A DNA stretch of 64,000 bases, taken from Candidatus Nyctobacter psychrophilus (lineage in GTDB: Bacteria; Vulcanimicrobiota; Vulcanimicrobiia; Vulcanimicrobiales; Vulcanimicrobiaceae). Below the pieces are notes generated by a model that made no database searches, was not told the origin of the DNA, and worked only from the letters and a program-made list of their open reading frames with translations. The stretch's first letter is position 1; each line of letters starts with the position of its first letter. Positions 63,894-64,000 of the stretch are shown piece after piece. A program made the translations under genes and the position numbers. The DNA is taken from contig JACRTY010000012.1 in NCBI GenBank assembly GCA_014305025.1, forward strand, positions 1-64,000, read 5' to 3'.

Positions 63894-64000
63894 ACGACCG
63901 GAAACAGTTGGACCCGGCATCAAGCAAGGCCCAGTGAGGGCTTTCCCCGCGAGACGTTTGTCGCCCTGAAGCTCAGACTCGGGCGCCCGCTTAAACCTAG

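Overview
The window is a GC-rich bacterial chromosomal segment of about 64 kb. It carries housekeeping genes (metG, leuS, gyrA, rsmI, uppS, typA, clpB, dtd, the tsaE-tsaB-rimI group, rsfS), a large Tad/Flp type IV pilus locus, competence genes (comEC, comEA) and the selenocysteine machinery (selA, selB and tRNA-Sec). The gene mix, the GC-rich codons and the many GTG/TTG starts at 4-bp overlaps suggest an uncultivated lineage, possibly Candidatus Eremiobacterota (WPS-2). That placement is an inference from content, not a phylogeny.

Layout. 1-5 kb: metG, then a run of GT87-type polyprenyl-linked glycosyltransferases, one of them an internally deleted remnant. 5-13.6 kb: rsmI, an NlpC/P60 hydrolase, a first Flp pilin followed by a strong terminator, two A24 prepilin peptidases, a DUF192 protein, two related polytopic membrane proteins, then two hypothetical genes and a SUI1/YciH-like factor on the other strand. 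13.8-18 kb: an overlapping operon with a second Flp-like pilin, three TadE/TadG-like pseudopilins (one with a long Pro/Thr stalk) and an A24-peptidase-like protein that has lost its GxGD motif. 18.5-28.8 kb: the Tad export machine on the minus strand (cpaB, a CpaE-CpaF fusion, tadB, tadC, a third A24 peptidase; separately a cpaC secretin with a CPBP protease and another GT87). 29-36.5 kb: Spy-like protein, catalase, comEC, an epimerase, a 3-hydroxybutyrate dehydrogenase and an eroded patch with HepT-like debris. 36.5-46.7 kb: leuS, comEA, a TPM-domain protein, the tsaE-tsaB-rimI-yqeK-rsfS operon and gyrA. 46.7-59.7 kb: a decayed DUF2339/DUF3999 remnant, trxA, selA-selB, a dead Phd/PIN toxin-antitoxin pair, clpB under a CIRCE operator, typA, uppS, dtd and tRNA-Sec. 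59.8-64 kb: accessory DNA with frameshifted DUF4258/DUF2283-like genes, a broken secreted Cys-containing protein, an IS1182-family element and a frameshifted serine recombinase.

How the genes may work together. The Tad genes form a nearly complete pilus system spread over about 22 kb: pilins, pseudopilins, peptidases, secretin, periplasmic adaptor, ATPase and platform proteins. The GT87 and other polytopic enzymes between them could glycosylate pili or envelope polymers (inference). ComEC and ComEA suggest DNA uptake. SelA, SelB and tRNA-Sec imply that selenoproteins are encoded elsewhere in the genome; I saw neither selD nor a selenoprotein here.

Most novel: the single-polypeptide CpaE-CpaF fusion read from a CTG codon, the A24-like protein without its catalytic motif inside a pseudopilin operon, and the clustering of four A24-family genes. 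Several genes carry single frameshifts. These may be real decay or consensus error, and raw reads would decide.
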